64,000 bases of DNA from Nonomuraea thailandensis. GTDB lineage: Bacteria; Actinomycetota; Actinomycetes; Streptosporangiales; Streptosporangiaceae. The notes below the pieces were generated by a model. The model was not told the DNA's origin and made no database searches. It was given only the letters and a program-made list of their open reading frames with translations. The stretch spans positions 12,111,501 through 12,175,500 of the forward strand of contig NZ_JAMZEB010000002.1 of the NCBI RefSeq assembly GCF_024172165.1, given 5' to 3'. Of the stretch, positions 1 through 7,820 are shown one piece after another (within the stretch, counting starts at the first letter, position 1; the number at the start of each line of letters is the position of its first letter). The position numbers and the translations under genes were made by a program.

Positions 1-92
1 GCCTGTGAGCCGAACTTTATTCTAGCCGGAGATGGGCCCCGGATACCGATTCGACCAGGATGCGGATCACCGGTATATTCCTATCTGCCAGC

Positions 93-169
93 GCGCCGCT
101 AGCTCAGTTGGTCAGAGCAGCTGACTCTTAATCAGCGGGTCCGGGGTTCGAGTCCCTGGCGGCGCACCA
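93..169 (+). tRNA. tRNA-Lys (anticodon CUU)
   Basis: A full cloverleaf can be folded. The seven-pair acceptor stem is GCGCCGC with GCGGCGC, followed by discriminator A166 and an encoded CCA at 167-169. The anticodon loop CTCTTAA carries CTT, so the tRNA reads AAG codons. The T-arm GGTTCGAGTCC is normal. Its last 48 bases before the final A (121-168) recur at 12642-12689. The gene was therefore the target of an integrating element that rebuilt its 3' half. At the far junction the equivalent bases read ACCC instead of ACCA, so the encoded CCA appears to have arrived with the element. Confidence 0.96.
121..168 (+). repeat. attL: 48-base direct repeat in tRNA-Lys 3' half
   Basis: These 48 bases, from the anticodon arm to the CC of the 3' end, match 12642-12689 exactly. 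Integration of a tyrosine-recombinase element into a tRNA 3' end leaves this signature. The repeats bound about 12.5 kb of IS-rich DNA of mixed base composition. Confidence 0.93.
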
Positions 170-177
170 TACGGAAG

Positions 178-203
178 CCCCGGCTCAGCACGCTGAGCTG
201 GGG
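178..203 (+). terminator. Hairpin after tRNA-Lys
   Basis: CCCC and GCTCAG pair with CTGAGC and GGGG around the four-base loop CACG. TTTCTCGGTTT follows. It probably ends the tRNA transcript. It lies inside the island, so it came with the element. Confidence 0.7.
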
Positions 204-258
204 TTTCTCGGTTTCGAAGGGCTTCCGCCCGCCCCTGGAGAGACCGAGACGCGCCATT

Positions 259-283
259 GGTTGCTCGGTGGTTGCTCTTCGGC
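259..283. repeat. Putative integrase arm-type repeat, left end of island
   Basis: This 25-base stretch, with TTGCTC occurring twice, matches 12508-12532 with two differences and in the same orientation. One copy lies about 90 bases inside attL and the other about 110 bases inside attR. That placement fits arm-type recombinase or excisionase sites flanking attP. The role is inferred. The rest of 204-475 shows no convincing gene. Confidence 0.5.
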
Positions 284-475
284 ACGGTTCCGGCACGCGA
301 CAGGATGTCGTGGCATTCGCCATGGACCCGATCGTCAACACCGGCCCATGTGGACATCCAGGCATGGGCAGCCTGCAAGGCTTTGGCTGCGTGTTGGGGC
401 GAGTTGTCTTTTGCCCCAGCTCAAGACATGATCAAATTGGCCGTAACGCGCGCTCCTGATGTTGGCTTGCTCTGG

Positions 476-735
476 GCCTGCCGATGATTACATCCGCCTA
501 AATTATGGCTCTGTAAGGGTTTCGCGTGGCGTACGCGGGCTTCGGTCACCCGGGAGACGGAGGCGTGGACGGCAGGATGATTCGCTGTGTTTCTGATCGC
601 GCTGCCTGCGAGGTTCTGCGCCAACTGCGGCTCCTCATCTAACCGGACACCATCCTGCGCCGGCATCGCGCCTGATGAACCGACGTCATGCCCGTGCCTG
701 CTGGCCGAAGCGGCCGGGGCGCCCGCCCATCAGGA
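476..735 (+). mobile_element. Remnant of IS481/IS3-like element (left copy)
   Basis: This stretch aligns by eye with the left part of the larger element at about 10240-10680. Shared features include the start CCGAT/CAATTACATCCGCC, the GGGAGACGG and ACGGCAGGATGAT blocks, and the coding block for the LRRLRLLVRPD region of the transposase. About 200 bases are missing in the middle and the copy stops near GCGCCCGCCCAT. No functional open frame remains. Confidence 0.65.
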
Positions 736-855
736 AGAGTGATCGCGGGGCTGCTCGACATCCCCACGCCGGACGCTCGCTGGATCTTGGGGCAGGCCGC
801 CGCGCTGCGCGAGGGCATCGCCGGGTGCGGACGGGCTCCGTACCCGGCGATTGGG

Positions 856-1329
856 CTACTTGTCCTCGGCGCTCGGGTCGGCTGGTGGCAGCGGCGTCGG
901 CCTGACCTCCTCAATTTTGATCACAACGGGGGTGGTGTGGTCTGTCTCACGCAAGGTGGTCAGGTAGCTCTGGACACGTCGGCCCAGCAGCAGCCCGGTG
1001 AGACACACCAATCGTTCGAACATGCGCGAATCGTCGCGCAAGAGCGAGATCGTAACTACGACGCCCGTGAGCACGGTGAGTACCCCGAGGAATGTCACAG
1101 CCAGCAGAAGCGCACCACTCAGCGCCAGGGCACCGGCGGTACCGCTGACGCCTACCGCGCTCGCGACCCGGGCCCACAGCGCCTTGTTTGGGAGCGGAGA
1201 TGCTCCGGCGTCGCCGGAGCTCTCCGGTACGGCGGCCACGCCCGGACCTCTACCAACCACCCGGCCGACCAGCGGCCGCAGTGTCCGGGGCAGGCGGCCC
1301 CTCGCCGCAGTCGGCGCGCCGTTCTTCAC
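856..1329 (-). CDS. Hypothetical membrane protein
   Basis: The 157-residue frame starts at a GTG. Its middle (about residues 55-97) is strongly hydrophobic, with two closely spaced Val/Leu/Gly-rich segments, followed by a charged linker and a Pro/Glu-rich tail. I do not recognise the family. An AGGAGG stretch lies upstream but about 17 bases from the GTG, so the start is uncertain. It sits alone between IS remnants in the island. A chance frame is possible, but the hydrophobic profile favours a real small membrane protein. Confidence 0.45.
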   Translation of the reverse strand: MKNGAPTAARGRLPRTLRPLVGRVVGRGPGVAAVPESSGDAGASPLPNKALWARVASAVGVSGTAGALALSGALLLAVTFLGVLTVLTGVVVTISLLRDDSRMFERLVCLTGLLLGRRVQSYLTTLRETDHTTPVVIKIEEVRPTPLPPADPSAEDK

Positions 1330-1439
1330 AGGAGGCGACTGCGGCCTCCTCCTTTTGCCCCCGAAGGTTGGCCATTATTGAGGCTTTTGCATCCCCTTGG
1401 CGGCGGGGCGCTGGTCACAGCGTGATCGCGAGCCTGGCG

Positions 1440-2295
1440 TTCGCCTGGCGGCGTAAGAAACCCCTGGTAGATGGATTGATCACCACAACCAGATCCGTCA
1501 CAACCAGGGGCCTCGGATGCTTTTCTATCGTGCTGCCGTCGATTTGTCGCATCAGACCTTGAACTACGTCGCCGGAGTGATCCGCCGGCACCGCAAGGCG
1601 ATCAGGTCGGCCTGGCGGCGGCTCAACCCGGGGCGCCAAGCGCTGCTGGTCCTGGTCTATCTGCGCAAGGGCGAGACCTATACCGAGCTCGCGGCCGGTT
1701 TCGGGGTGTCAACGGCAACCGCGTGGCGGTACGTGGAGGAGACGGTGGCACTGTTGTCGGCGCGTTCGCCCAAGCTGGGCCAGGCGCTGCGCAAGGCGAA
1801 GCGGGACGGGCTGCACTACCTGGTGTTGGACGGCACGCTGATCCGCACCGACCGGATCGCCGCCGATCGGCCGTAATTCTCCGGCAAGCACCGGGTGCAC
1901 GGGATGAACGTGCAGGTCATCGCCTCCCCGGACGGCACCATCCTGTGGACGTCTGGAGCCCTGCCCGGCAAGGCCCATGATCTGAGCGCTGCTCGCATCT
2001 GGGGCATCCTGCGTGCACTGGAGCAGGCGGCATCGTCACCTTGGCGGATAAGGCGTATCAAGGGGCCGAAGGTCCGGTTCTCACCCCGTACAAGGGCAAG
2101 GACAAGCCTGAATCTCAGAAGCAGGCCAACCGCGCCCACGCCAAATTCCGCGGACCTGGCGAACGCGCGAACGCCTAGCTGAAGAGCTGGAAGATCCTCC
2201 GAAAGCTACGCTGCAGCCTGTCCAAGGCCGGCCCCCTGTGCAAGGCCATCGCCGTCCTTCAAAACCACCGCGTCGCCCAGGCCGCCTGAGGGCGG
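1440..2295 (+). mobile_element. Decayed IS5-type (DDE_4) insertion sequence, copy 1
   Basis: The element covers the broken transposase at 1517-2289 and a 5' leader. The leader holds an inverted repeat: CCCCTGGT at 1461-1468 and ACCAGGGG at 1503-1510, just before the start codon. Outer ends are approximate because no clear target duplication was seen. The second copy at about 7820-8665 has the same layout. Confidence 0.6.
1517..2289 (+). pseudogene. IS5-family transposase, broken
   Basis: The translation has the N-terminal helix-turn-helix (TYTELAAGFGVSTATAWRYV) and the start of the DDE core (LVLDGTLIRTDRIA) of DDE_4-type transposases. A TAA at 1874-1876 replaces a Tyr codon that is TAC in the copy at 8230. 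A frameshift follows near 2030, where the frame changes into the GIVTLADKAYQGAEG stretch. A TAG at 2176-2178 interrupts just before LKSWKILRKLR. The original stop is at 2287-2289. With two nonsense changes and one frameshift it is inactive. Confidence 0.85.
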
Positions 2296-2301
2296 AGCAG
2301 C

Positions 2302-2665
2302 TCACTGGTGCGCGTCGTCCCGGAACTCGTACCAAGGCCCCTTCACGTGCCGGACATCGCCCGGTCGGCTCACGGGGCTCCAGACATAGCCGTAGCCGTC
2401 CCCTCCCCCCCTTGCCTCGGTAGAAGTAGACCTGTTCGTCCTCCCGGCGGACGAACTCGAACGAGAGGCTTCCGATGCTTTGATCCCTGAGTTCGACGCC
2501 CTCCTCCAAGGTGCGGGCGACCGCCTCCATATCCCCTGACGAGTGCATGAAGCGCAGGTCCTCAGCCCAGATCAGGGCCACGACAAGGATGCCAGCCAGG
2601 AGCGTCGCACCCACGTACGCGGCTCTGCGTACCGCAGGCTTTTCCCCGCGGCTCGTCTCGATCAT
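2302..2665 (-). pseudogene. Small single-pass membrane protein, frameshifted in a C7 run
   Basis: The N-terminus starts MIETSRGEKPAVRR and continues into one clear membrane helix (AAYVGATLLAGILVVALIW). A soluble part with FEFVRREDEQVYFYRGKGG follows. At the run of seven C on the plus strand (2405-2411) the frame is lost. Shifting there gives a sensible end, GDGYGYVWSPVSRPGD through WYEFRDDAHQ, stopping at 2302-2304, for about 121 residues. The family is not recognised. It could be a true mutation, a homopolymer sequencing error or a slippage switch. The gene abuts the 3' end of IS copy 1. Confidence 0.6.
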
Positions 2666-2855
2666 GCGGTCATCTTCACATGCGCTCGGGCAGGACTACG
2701 AGGTCGCACGAGGATGAAAAAGGTTCACTGATCCCGGGGCCGCGCGATGCTAGTCGGCCAAGTTTGGTGAAAGACCGGCCTCGGTGCGGTATCACGTTAT
2801 AGAGGGATGGCGCGTAAGGAGCACGAACAGGCGCACAGAGGAGATGGGGACGGCC

Positions 2856-3290
2856 ATGCTGGCTGAGGCGTTGAGTGTACTGGCGGGGACTGCGGCAGGG
2901 GCGATGGTGTCGGCTATGACCGAGGACGCGTGGGAGCAGATCAAGACTCGCACTGCCAGTCTGCTGAGCCGCGGCGATCCGCAAGCGCAAGAACGACAGG
3001 CAGTCCGGTTGGAGGACTCTAGACAAGAGCTGCTGTCTGCCGATGACCGTACGCGGGTGGCAGACGAGCAGCAGACGATATGGCGGACCCGCTTGATCGA
3101 TATGTTGGAGGACGATCCCTCCATCGCCCCTCCGCTCGATAGACTGGTGATTTTTATCGAGTCCCACATCGCCTCTGGCACGGTGCAGGCTGGAGCGGTG
3201 CAGTTGAACGCCTCTGCCCATGATCAAGCGCAGCAAGCAGTTCAGGGCCAGGGCACTCAGCGCAACACATTCCGCTCGTCCGCCCCGTGA
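2856..3290 (+). CDS. Helical effector-like protein paired with NB-ARC STAND protein (Bell/BASS-like)
   Basis: The product has 144 residues. I chose ATG 2856 because the GGAG of the upstream GAGGAGATG lies about 11 bases before it, while ATG 2844 would abut that site. Residues 1-40 form a hydrophobic, Ala-rich helix leading into TEDAWEQIKTR. Residues 41-107 are helical and charged, with IWRTRLIDMLEDDPS. Residues 108-140 are a Gln/Ala/Gly/Asn-rich tail with AQQAVQGQGTQRNTF at 125-139. The same motif opens the next protein, which starts inside this stop codon (GTGA). Small helical proteins of this layout beside actinobacterial NB-ARC genes have been proposed as pore-forming Bell-domain effectors triggered by amyloid motifs. 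The resemblance was judged by eye. The function is inferred. Confidence 0.8.
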   Translation: MLAEALSVLAGTAAGAMVSAMTEDAWEQIKTRTASLLSRGDPQAQERQAVRLEDSRQELLSADDRTRVADEQQTIWRTRLIDMLEDDPSIAPPLDRLVIFIESHIASGTVQAGAVQLNASAHDQAQQAVQGQGTQRNTFRSSAP

Positions 3291-5770
3291 CCGCCGAACA
3301 CCCTGCATGGCAGGCCCCGGAAACGGGTGGGGTAGACGCCAAGGCTGAGGGGCACGCCCAGCAGGCCGTTCAGGGCAGCGGCACCCAGATCAACATCTTT
3401 GCCGATGTAGTGCGCCCGCGTATATCGCTGCTGCCGCTTGTGGCCCCACCCCAGATGGTGGGCCGTGACCAAGAAGTCGCAGACGTAGTACAACGCGTGC
3501 GAGCGACCCGTGGGCAGGGGCAGTCAGTAGTAATTTCTGCGGTGCATGGGATGGCGGGGGTGGGAAAAACCGCGCTGGCTCGCGCAGTCGCAGCCGCCAT
3601 TGCAGCCGATTTTCCTGACGCGCGATTAGAAGCCGATCTGTATGGATTCACCCCCGGCACGATTCCCCCCACCCCTAAAGACATGCTGGCTGATTTGTTA
3701 AGTTGGGCGGGCTTTGAAGCCGCTCAAATTCCCGACGGTTTGGATGGGCGGCAACGGTTGTGGCGGGGGTGGCTGGCCGAGCGCCGCGTGCTGCTCCTGC
3801 TGGACAACGCCCGTAACACCGCTCACATCCAGCCGCTTCTTCCGCACGCAGCGCCGGGCTGTCTCGCCCTAATCACCAGCCGCGATGAGCTGGTTGACCT
3901 GGATGAGGTACAGCGGCTTCGGTTGGACACGTTGACTCGGACCGATGCGGTGAAATTGCTACGAGCCCGTAGCGACCGGCCGTTGCCTACATCAAGCGTG
4001 TTGGAGCAAATTGCCCGACTGTGCGGGTATCTGCCACTGACGTTAGACCCAATCGGCCGTCGTTTGGCCCGCGTAGCTCCGGAGCATGTTCGTGATGCCC
4101 TGCATGAAGCGATGGCCCAAGGGCGGGAACGCTTTCACCATCTGTTCGACATCGATCAGCGGGTACGAGCCGCGTTCACGGTGTCCTACCAGGCCCTTAA
4201 CCCCGCCCAGCAACAGATAGTCCGGTGGTGTGCCCGCCACCCCGGCCCCGATTTTGACGCCCACTCCATCGGCGCACTTAGTGGCCAGCCGATGTATGTC
4301 AGCGCGTTGCGCTTGGATGAGCTGCATGGTCAAGCTCTGTTGTCCCTGCTGCCCACCGATCGCTACACCTTTCACGACCTCTTTGCCGAATACGCCGATA
4401 ACGCCGCCGCCCATGGCACCCATCTCGACGCCGCCCCGGAACAGGAATTCGACGCGTACAACCGCTTGGCCACGCTTCTGCAACAGCGAGTGAAAGCAGC
4501 GATAGCTACCCTCACCTCCGTTTCTGATACCCCCGGCGCACCTACGTTATTCGCTACACCCGCTGAGGCTCGAGCATGGCTGAGCGCCGCGACTGGCGAA
4601 CTCATCACCGTTGCTGAAATGGCTCTGCAGACCAGCGTGGACGACGCCAACAATCTGGTGATTGAAGTTGCGCGGTGGCTGCGACTGGACGATCGAGCGA
4701 TCAGTGCCCGCGATCTCTACACGCGCTTGGGAGAGCGAGCGCGCAGCATGGAGGATCGACTCGGCGAGGCCCACGCCGTCTGGGGGCTAGGGGATGTCGC
4801 CAGGCTGCGGGACGAGTACATGCAGGCAGCGCAGTTCTACCAGCAAGCCCATACCCTATTTGCAGAGAGCGGGAACACACGCGGCCAAGCCGACGCGGTG
4901 AGGGGTCTAGGAGAGGTTGCCCGGCTGCAAGATGAGTTCGCACAAGCGGCCCATTTCTTCGAGCAGGCCCACATCTTGTATGCGGAGATTAGAGATCGGC
5001 GCGGCCAGGCTGACGCGTTGCGAGGTCTCGGGGATGCCGCCCGACTGCGGGACGAGTGCGAGGAGGCAGCGCAGTTTTACCAGCAGGCCCGCACTCTGTA
5101 TGCGGACATTGGGGACCGGCGCGGCCAGGCTGACGCGTTGAGAGGTCTCGGGGATGCCGCTCTGATGCAGGACGAGTATATGCAGACAGCTGAGTTCTAT
5201 CAGCAAGCCCGCACTCTATATGCGGAGATTGGAAACATACGCGGCCAGGCTGACGCGACGAGGGGTCTAGGAGATGCTGCGCGGATAAGAGGCGAGTATG
5301 GGAAGGCGGCTGAGTTCTTCGAGCAAGCCCGCATCTTGTATGCGGAAATCAGAGATAGGCGAGGACAAGGCACCGCGGTGATGGGTCTGGGAGAGGTAGC
5401 CCGACTGCAGGACGACTACCTGAGGGCATCTCAGTTCTACCAGCTGGCCCGAACTCTGTATGAGGAGATCGAGAGCCGGCGCGGCCAGGCCACTGCAGTG
5501 CTGGGTCTGGGGGATGCCGAACGGATGCGAGGCGAGTACGTGCGGGCGTCTCACTTTTATCAGCTGGCTCGTACTCTGTATGTGGAGGTCGGGAACCAGC
5601 GCGGCCAAGCCAACGTCTTTGTGGGACTCGCCAAATTAGCGGAGGCTCAAAAGCAGTCAACGCTCGCATGCGAGATGTATGCCGTAGCTCAGGAGGGATA
5701 CCAGAGCATCGGCTTTCAGCACGGGGTGCAATACTGCCAAGATGCCAGGGATCGCCTCGCTTGCTGGTGA
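3287..5770 (+). CDS. NB-ARC/TPR STAND ATPase (NLR-like)
   Basis: The product has 827 residues and starts at GTG 3287, overlapping the upstream stop, so translation is coupled. Residues 24-38 (AQQAVQGSGTQINIF) match the tail of the upstream protein at 12 of 15 positions. The NB-ARC core has Walker A GMAGVGKT (88-95), Walker B LLLLDN (about 169-174), a sensor TSRD (197-200), the GYLPLTLD switch (247-254) and an MHD-like FHDLFAEY (362-369). About eight TPR units follow from residue 485, most exactly 40 residues long and very alike. STAND proteins of this kind oligomerise on ligand binding and pass the signal through the N-terminus. Here that would be to the neighbouring small protein. Many AT-ending codons mark it as foreign to the host. 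Confidence 0.9.
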   Translation: MTAEHPAWQAPETGGVDAKAEGHAQQAVQGSGTQINIFADVVRPRISLLPLVAPPQMVGRDQEVADVVQRVRATRGQGQSVVISAVHGMAGVGKTALARAVAAAIAADFPDARLEADLYGFTPGTIPPTPKDMLADLLSWAGFEAAQIPDGLDGRQRLWRGWLAERRVLLLLDNARNTAHIQPLLPHAAPGCLALITSRDELVDLDEVQRLRLDTLTRTDAVKLLRARSDRPLPTSSVLEQIARLCGYLPLTLDPIGRRLARVAPEHVRDALHEAMAQGRERFHHLFDIDQRVRAAFTVSYQALNPAQQQIVRWCARHPGPDFDAHSIGALSGQPMYVSALRLDELHGQALLSLLPTDRYTFHDLFAEYADNAAAHGTHLDAAPEQEFDAYNRLATLLQQRVKAAIATLTSVSDTPGAPTLFATPAEARAWLSAATGELITVAEMALQTSVDDANNLVIEVARWLRLDDRAISARDLYTRLGERARSMEDRLGEAHAVWGLGDVARLRDEYMQAAQFYQQAHTLFAESGNTRGQADAVRGLGEVARLQDEFAQAAHFFEQAHILYAEIRDRRGQADALRGLGDAARLRDECEEAAQFYQQARTLYADIGDRRGQADALRGLGDAALMQDEYMQTAEFYQQARTLYAEIGNIRGQADATRGLGDAARIRGEYGKAAEFFEQARILYAEIRDRRGQGTAVMGLGEVARLQDDYLRASQFYQLARTLYEEIESRRGQATAVLGLGDAERMRGEYVRASHFYQLARTLYVEVGNQRGQANVFVGLAKLAEAQKQSTLACEMYAVAQEGYQSIGFQHGVQYCQDARDRLACW
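4760..5720 (+). repeat. 120-base tandem repeat encoding TPR units
   Basis: The CGCGGCCARG block recurs at about 4880, 5000, 5120, 5240, 5360 (degenerate), 5480 and 5600, a strict 120-base period. Each unit encodes RGQADAxRGLGDAARLxDEY, then about 20 residues ending in ARTLYAEIG. The bases are conserved as well as the residues, so units have been copied recently and could be gained or lost by recombination. Confidence 0.9.
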
Positions 5771-5955
5771 ATGGTTGTTAAATAGCGACACCTAGCCTCG
5801 ATTCTTCAGCTGGTTCGGTTGCCTGAGCGGCTCCGCGGTTTGCCCGTAATGTCCCCGAGGCGGTTGGGGCGGGCCGTCGCATGACGCTGCGGGGGCGCCG
5901 GGTTCCACGGGCCCGGATGAGGCTCCTTTCTGGATCGTTGCGGCCGGTCCGGCTC

Positions 5956-6256
5956 TCAGGCGAGAGCGGGCAGGTCGGTGAGGCGCTGCCAGGCCAGGAC
6001 GAACGCCCCGGCCCAAGGCCAGGTGCGCTCGAGGCGCAGGTGACGGCGGCGGGCGTGAGCGGCCAGCCGGGCCCGGGCGGGCAGATGGTAGAGCCGGTAA
6101 CGCATGGTGTCCGGCTCAGCGCGGTCCAGGGCGTCCTGGTCATGCAGGGTCAGCAGGCGCAGCCAGCAGTCCAGGTCGTGGCCGAGGTTAGCGGCCAGCA
6201 TCCAACCGACGTTGATGGTCCAGTGGTGTGCCCCGGGTTCGGTGGAGTCGCGTTCC
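5956..6256 (-). pseudogene. C-terminal remnant of an IS1380-family transposase
   Basis: About 100 residues remain, from MTIQERDSTEPGAHH through LDCWLRLLTLHDQDALDRAE and MRYRLYHLPARARLAAHARR to the stop at 5956. This is the typical end of IS1380-type transposases (a DCW-L-L motif, then an RYRLYHLPARL-like motif). The N-terminal part is absent: the IS3 element begins directly upstream at 6257. Between 5771 and 5955 I see no gene. Confidence 0.7.
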
Positions 6257-6263
6257 TGGATTG

Positions 6264-7127
6264 TCATGCCACGGTGGGTGTGTTCTCGAACTGTATCGGG
6301 GTGAGCATGCCCAGGCTGCTGTGTCGTCGTTGCCGGTTGTGCCAGATCTCCAGGTACGCGAAGATCGCGTTGGCGAGTTCGATGCGGGTGTTCCAGCGCT
6401 GACGGTCGAGGAGTTCGACCTGCATCCGGGACCAGAACGACTCCATCATGGCGTTGTCGAAGCAGTCGCCGACGCTGCCCATCGAGGGCAGCAGGCCGGA
6501 GTCCTTGGCCCGCTGGGTGAAGGCCCAGGATCCGAATTGGACACCCTGGTCGGAGTGGATGATCGTTCCTGCGGGTGGCGTGCGGTTGTCGATGGCCATG
6601 CCTAACGCGCTGGTCACCAGGGTGGCGGTCTGGGTGGAGTCGATCGACCAGCCGACCACCCGGCGGGAGTAGGCGTCCAGCACCACGCAGCAGTACACCT
6701 TGCCCTCGCGGGTCGGGTGTTCGGTGATGTCGGTGATCCACAGCTGATTGGGGCCGGTCCGGGTGAAGGCGCGGTCGACCAGGTCGGTGGCGATCTGGTC
6801 GGGCTTGGCGCGTCGCCACTTGGGCCGGCCGCTGAGGCCTTCCAGCCCGGCCCGGCGCATGAGCAGCTCCACTGCTCCGTGGCTGACCGTGACCTGGTGG
6901 CCGAGGGTCAGTTCGGCGTGCACCCGGCGGGCGCCGTAGGTGCCGCGTGAGTCCTGGTGGATCTGCTGGATCAGGTCGGTCAGCCAGGCGTGCCGAATGG
7001 CCCGCGGCGAGGGCGGCCGGTCCTGCCAGGCGTAGTAGCCGGACACCGACACGGCAAGGACGCGGCAGGCGATCTCGACCGGGATGCCTTCGCCGGCCAT
7101 CACCGCGATGGCTGCGAACCGTCTTTT
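6264..7127 (-). CDS. IS3-family transposase OrfB (via -1 frameshift)
   Basis: The frame joins orfA by a -1 shift at CCCCCAAAAG (plus-strand 7123-7132). The translation continues KRRFAAIAVMAGEG. It has the HTH_21-type segment (YGARRVHAELTLG) and a full DDE retroviral-integrase core: D in WITDITEH, D in IIHSDQGVQFGS and E in NAMMESFWSRMQVELL. It ends with the RRHSSLGMLTPIQFE motif. All catalytic residues are present and no internal stop occurs, so this element may still move. Confidence 0.9.
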   Translation of the reverse strand, partial: KRRFAAIAVMAGEGIPVEIACRVLAVSVSGYYAWQDRPPSPRAIRHAWLTDLIQQIHQDSRGTYGARRVHAELTLGHQVTVSHGAVELLMRRAGLEGLSGRPKWRRAKPDQIATDLVDRAFTRTGPNQLWITDITEHPTREGKVYCCVVLDAYSRRVVGWSIDSTQTATLVTSALGMAIDNRTPPAGTIIHSDQGVQFGSWAFTQRAKDSGLLPSMGSVGDCFDNAMMESFWSRMQVELLDRQRWNTRIELANAIFAYLEIWHNRQRRHSSLGMLTPIQFENTPTVA

Positions 7128-7405
7128 GGGGGCGCCGCCTCGCGGACGAGCTCGATCGCGCGCCGGGTGGCCTGCAGTTCGGTCTCCAGCTCGGCGATGC
7201 GCCGCTTGGCAGCCGCTAGCTCGGCTTTCTCGCCGCTGGTCAGGCCCGGCTCCAGGCCGCGGTCGATGCGGTCTTGGCGTCGCCACGTGTAGATCGTCTG
7301 TGTGCTGATGTCCAGGTCATGCGCCAGCTCGGTGGCCGCGCGGCCTGCTTCGAGCAGGTCCAGTACCTTGCGCCGGAACTCCGGCGGGTAGCCCCGTCGT
7401 CCCAT
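7100..7405 (-). CDS. IS3-family transposase OrfA
   Basis: The product has 101 residues. The N-terminal helix-turn-helix (YPPEFRRKVLDLLEAGR, then DISTQTIYTWRRQD) is that of IS3 OrfA proteins. A leucine-zipper-like segment (KAELAAAKRRIAELETELQ) follows. It binds the terminal repeats and dimerises with OrfAB. Its stop at 7100-7102 overlaps an in-frame ATG of orfB, so reinitiation as well as frameshifting could give OrfB products. Confidence 0.9.
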   Translation of the reverse strand: MGRRGYPPEFRRKVLDLLEAGRAATELAHDLDISTQTIYTWRRQDRIDRGLEPGLTSGEKAELAAAKRRIAELETELQATRRAIELVREAAPPKDGSQPSR

Positions 7406-7440
7406 GCCACTTTCCTCTCATCAAGCGGCACAAGAATCCA

Positions 7441-7820
7441 GAAATCCACCTCCACTCAACCCCGGGCACACCAGGGCCTCCACGAAACCCGGACCGGTTC
7501 ATCTTTCGGTTTCTCCGATAGCAGGCAAGACATCGGGGGCGGAGCCGTAGCCTGCGACGGCCGAACATGCGGCAGCGCCACCGTCGATCCGAGCTGGGCC
7601 CGCATGATCGAGCTGGAGAACGAAAAGAAATCCTGGCTCGGAAAGGGGAGCTCGCTAGGCTGGGCTGGAAGATCATGCCGAACGGGCGCCCTCTCGTCGA
7701 AGGCATGGAGGACTTCTGGCAGGCCAGCGAGGCATCCCAGATGGACTTCATGGAGAATGAGGCTTTTCCAACCTGATCGCGCTGGTCAGCAGGGGCAGCA
7801 CCAGGACCGGTTGGCATGAG
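7441..7820. other. Unassigned remnant between two insertion sequences
   Basis: The longest plausible frame is 7567-7776 (+), about 69 residues ending LVEGMEDFWQASEASQMDFMENEAF. A competing frame holds RMIELENEKKSWLGKG. Neither has a convincing start or a known family. I read it as leftover coding DNA cut by the IS3 element on one side and an IS5-type copy on the other. Confidence 0.35.

Larger units (their letters stand above)
6257..7440 (-). mobile_element. IS3-family insertion sequence
   Basis: The imperfect terminal repeats begin TGGATTGTCATGCC on the left (6257) and, read inward from the right end, TGGATTCTTGTGCC (7440). Between them lie overlapping orfA and orfB with a slippery run, the standard IS3 layout. 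No matching target duplication is visible, so one flank was probably deleted or rearranged after insertion next to the IS1380 remnant. Confidence 0.85.

Noticed and set aside
112..378. 88-residue minus-strand frame across the tRNA (ending GTRTPDPLIKSQLL)
   Set aside because: This is the well-known false translation of a tRNA 3' half, not an integrase fragment.
204..475. Search for an integrase or excisionase gene beside attL
   Set aside because: No frame shows the R-H-R-Y residues of tyrosine recombinases or a MerR-like HTH; the same holds for 12341-12641.
688..1425. 245-residue plus-strand frame
   Set aside because: It starts inside an IS remnant and lies opposite the better supported membrane-protein frame; no motif was found.
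4760..5720. Regular repeats considered as a CRISPR array
   Set aside because: The 120-base units are coding, without short palindromic repeats or unique spacers, and lie within one open TPR frame.
5956..6819. 287-residue minus frame taken as one protein
   Set aside because: Only its last 100 residues make sense (IS1380 tail). The first part is IS3 orfB read out of frame.
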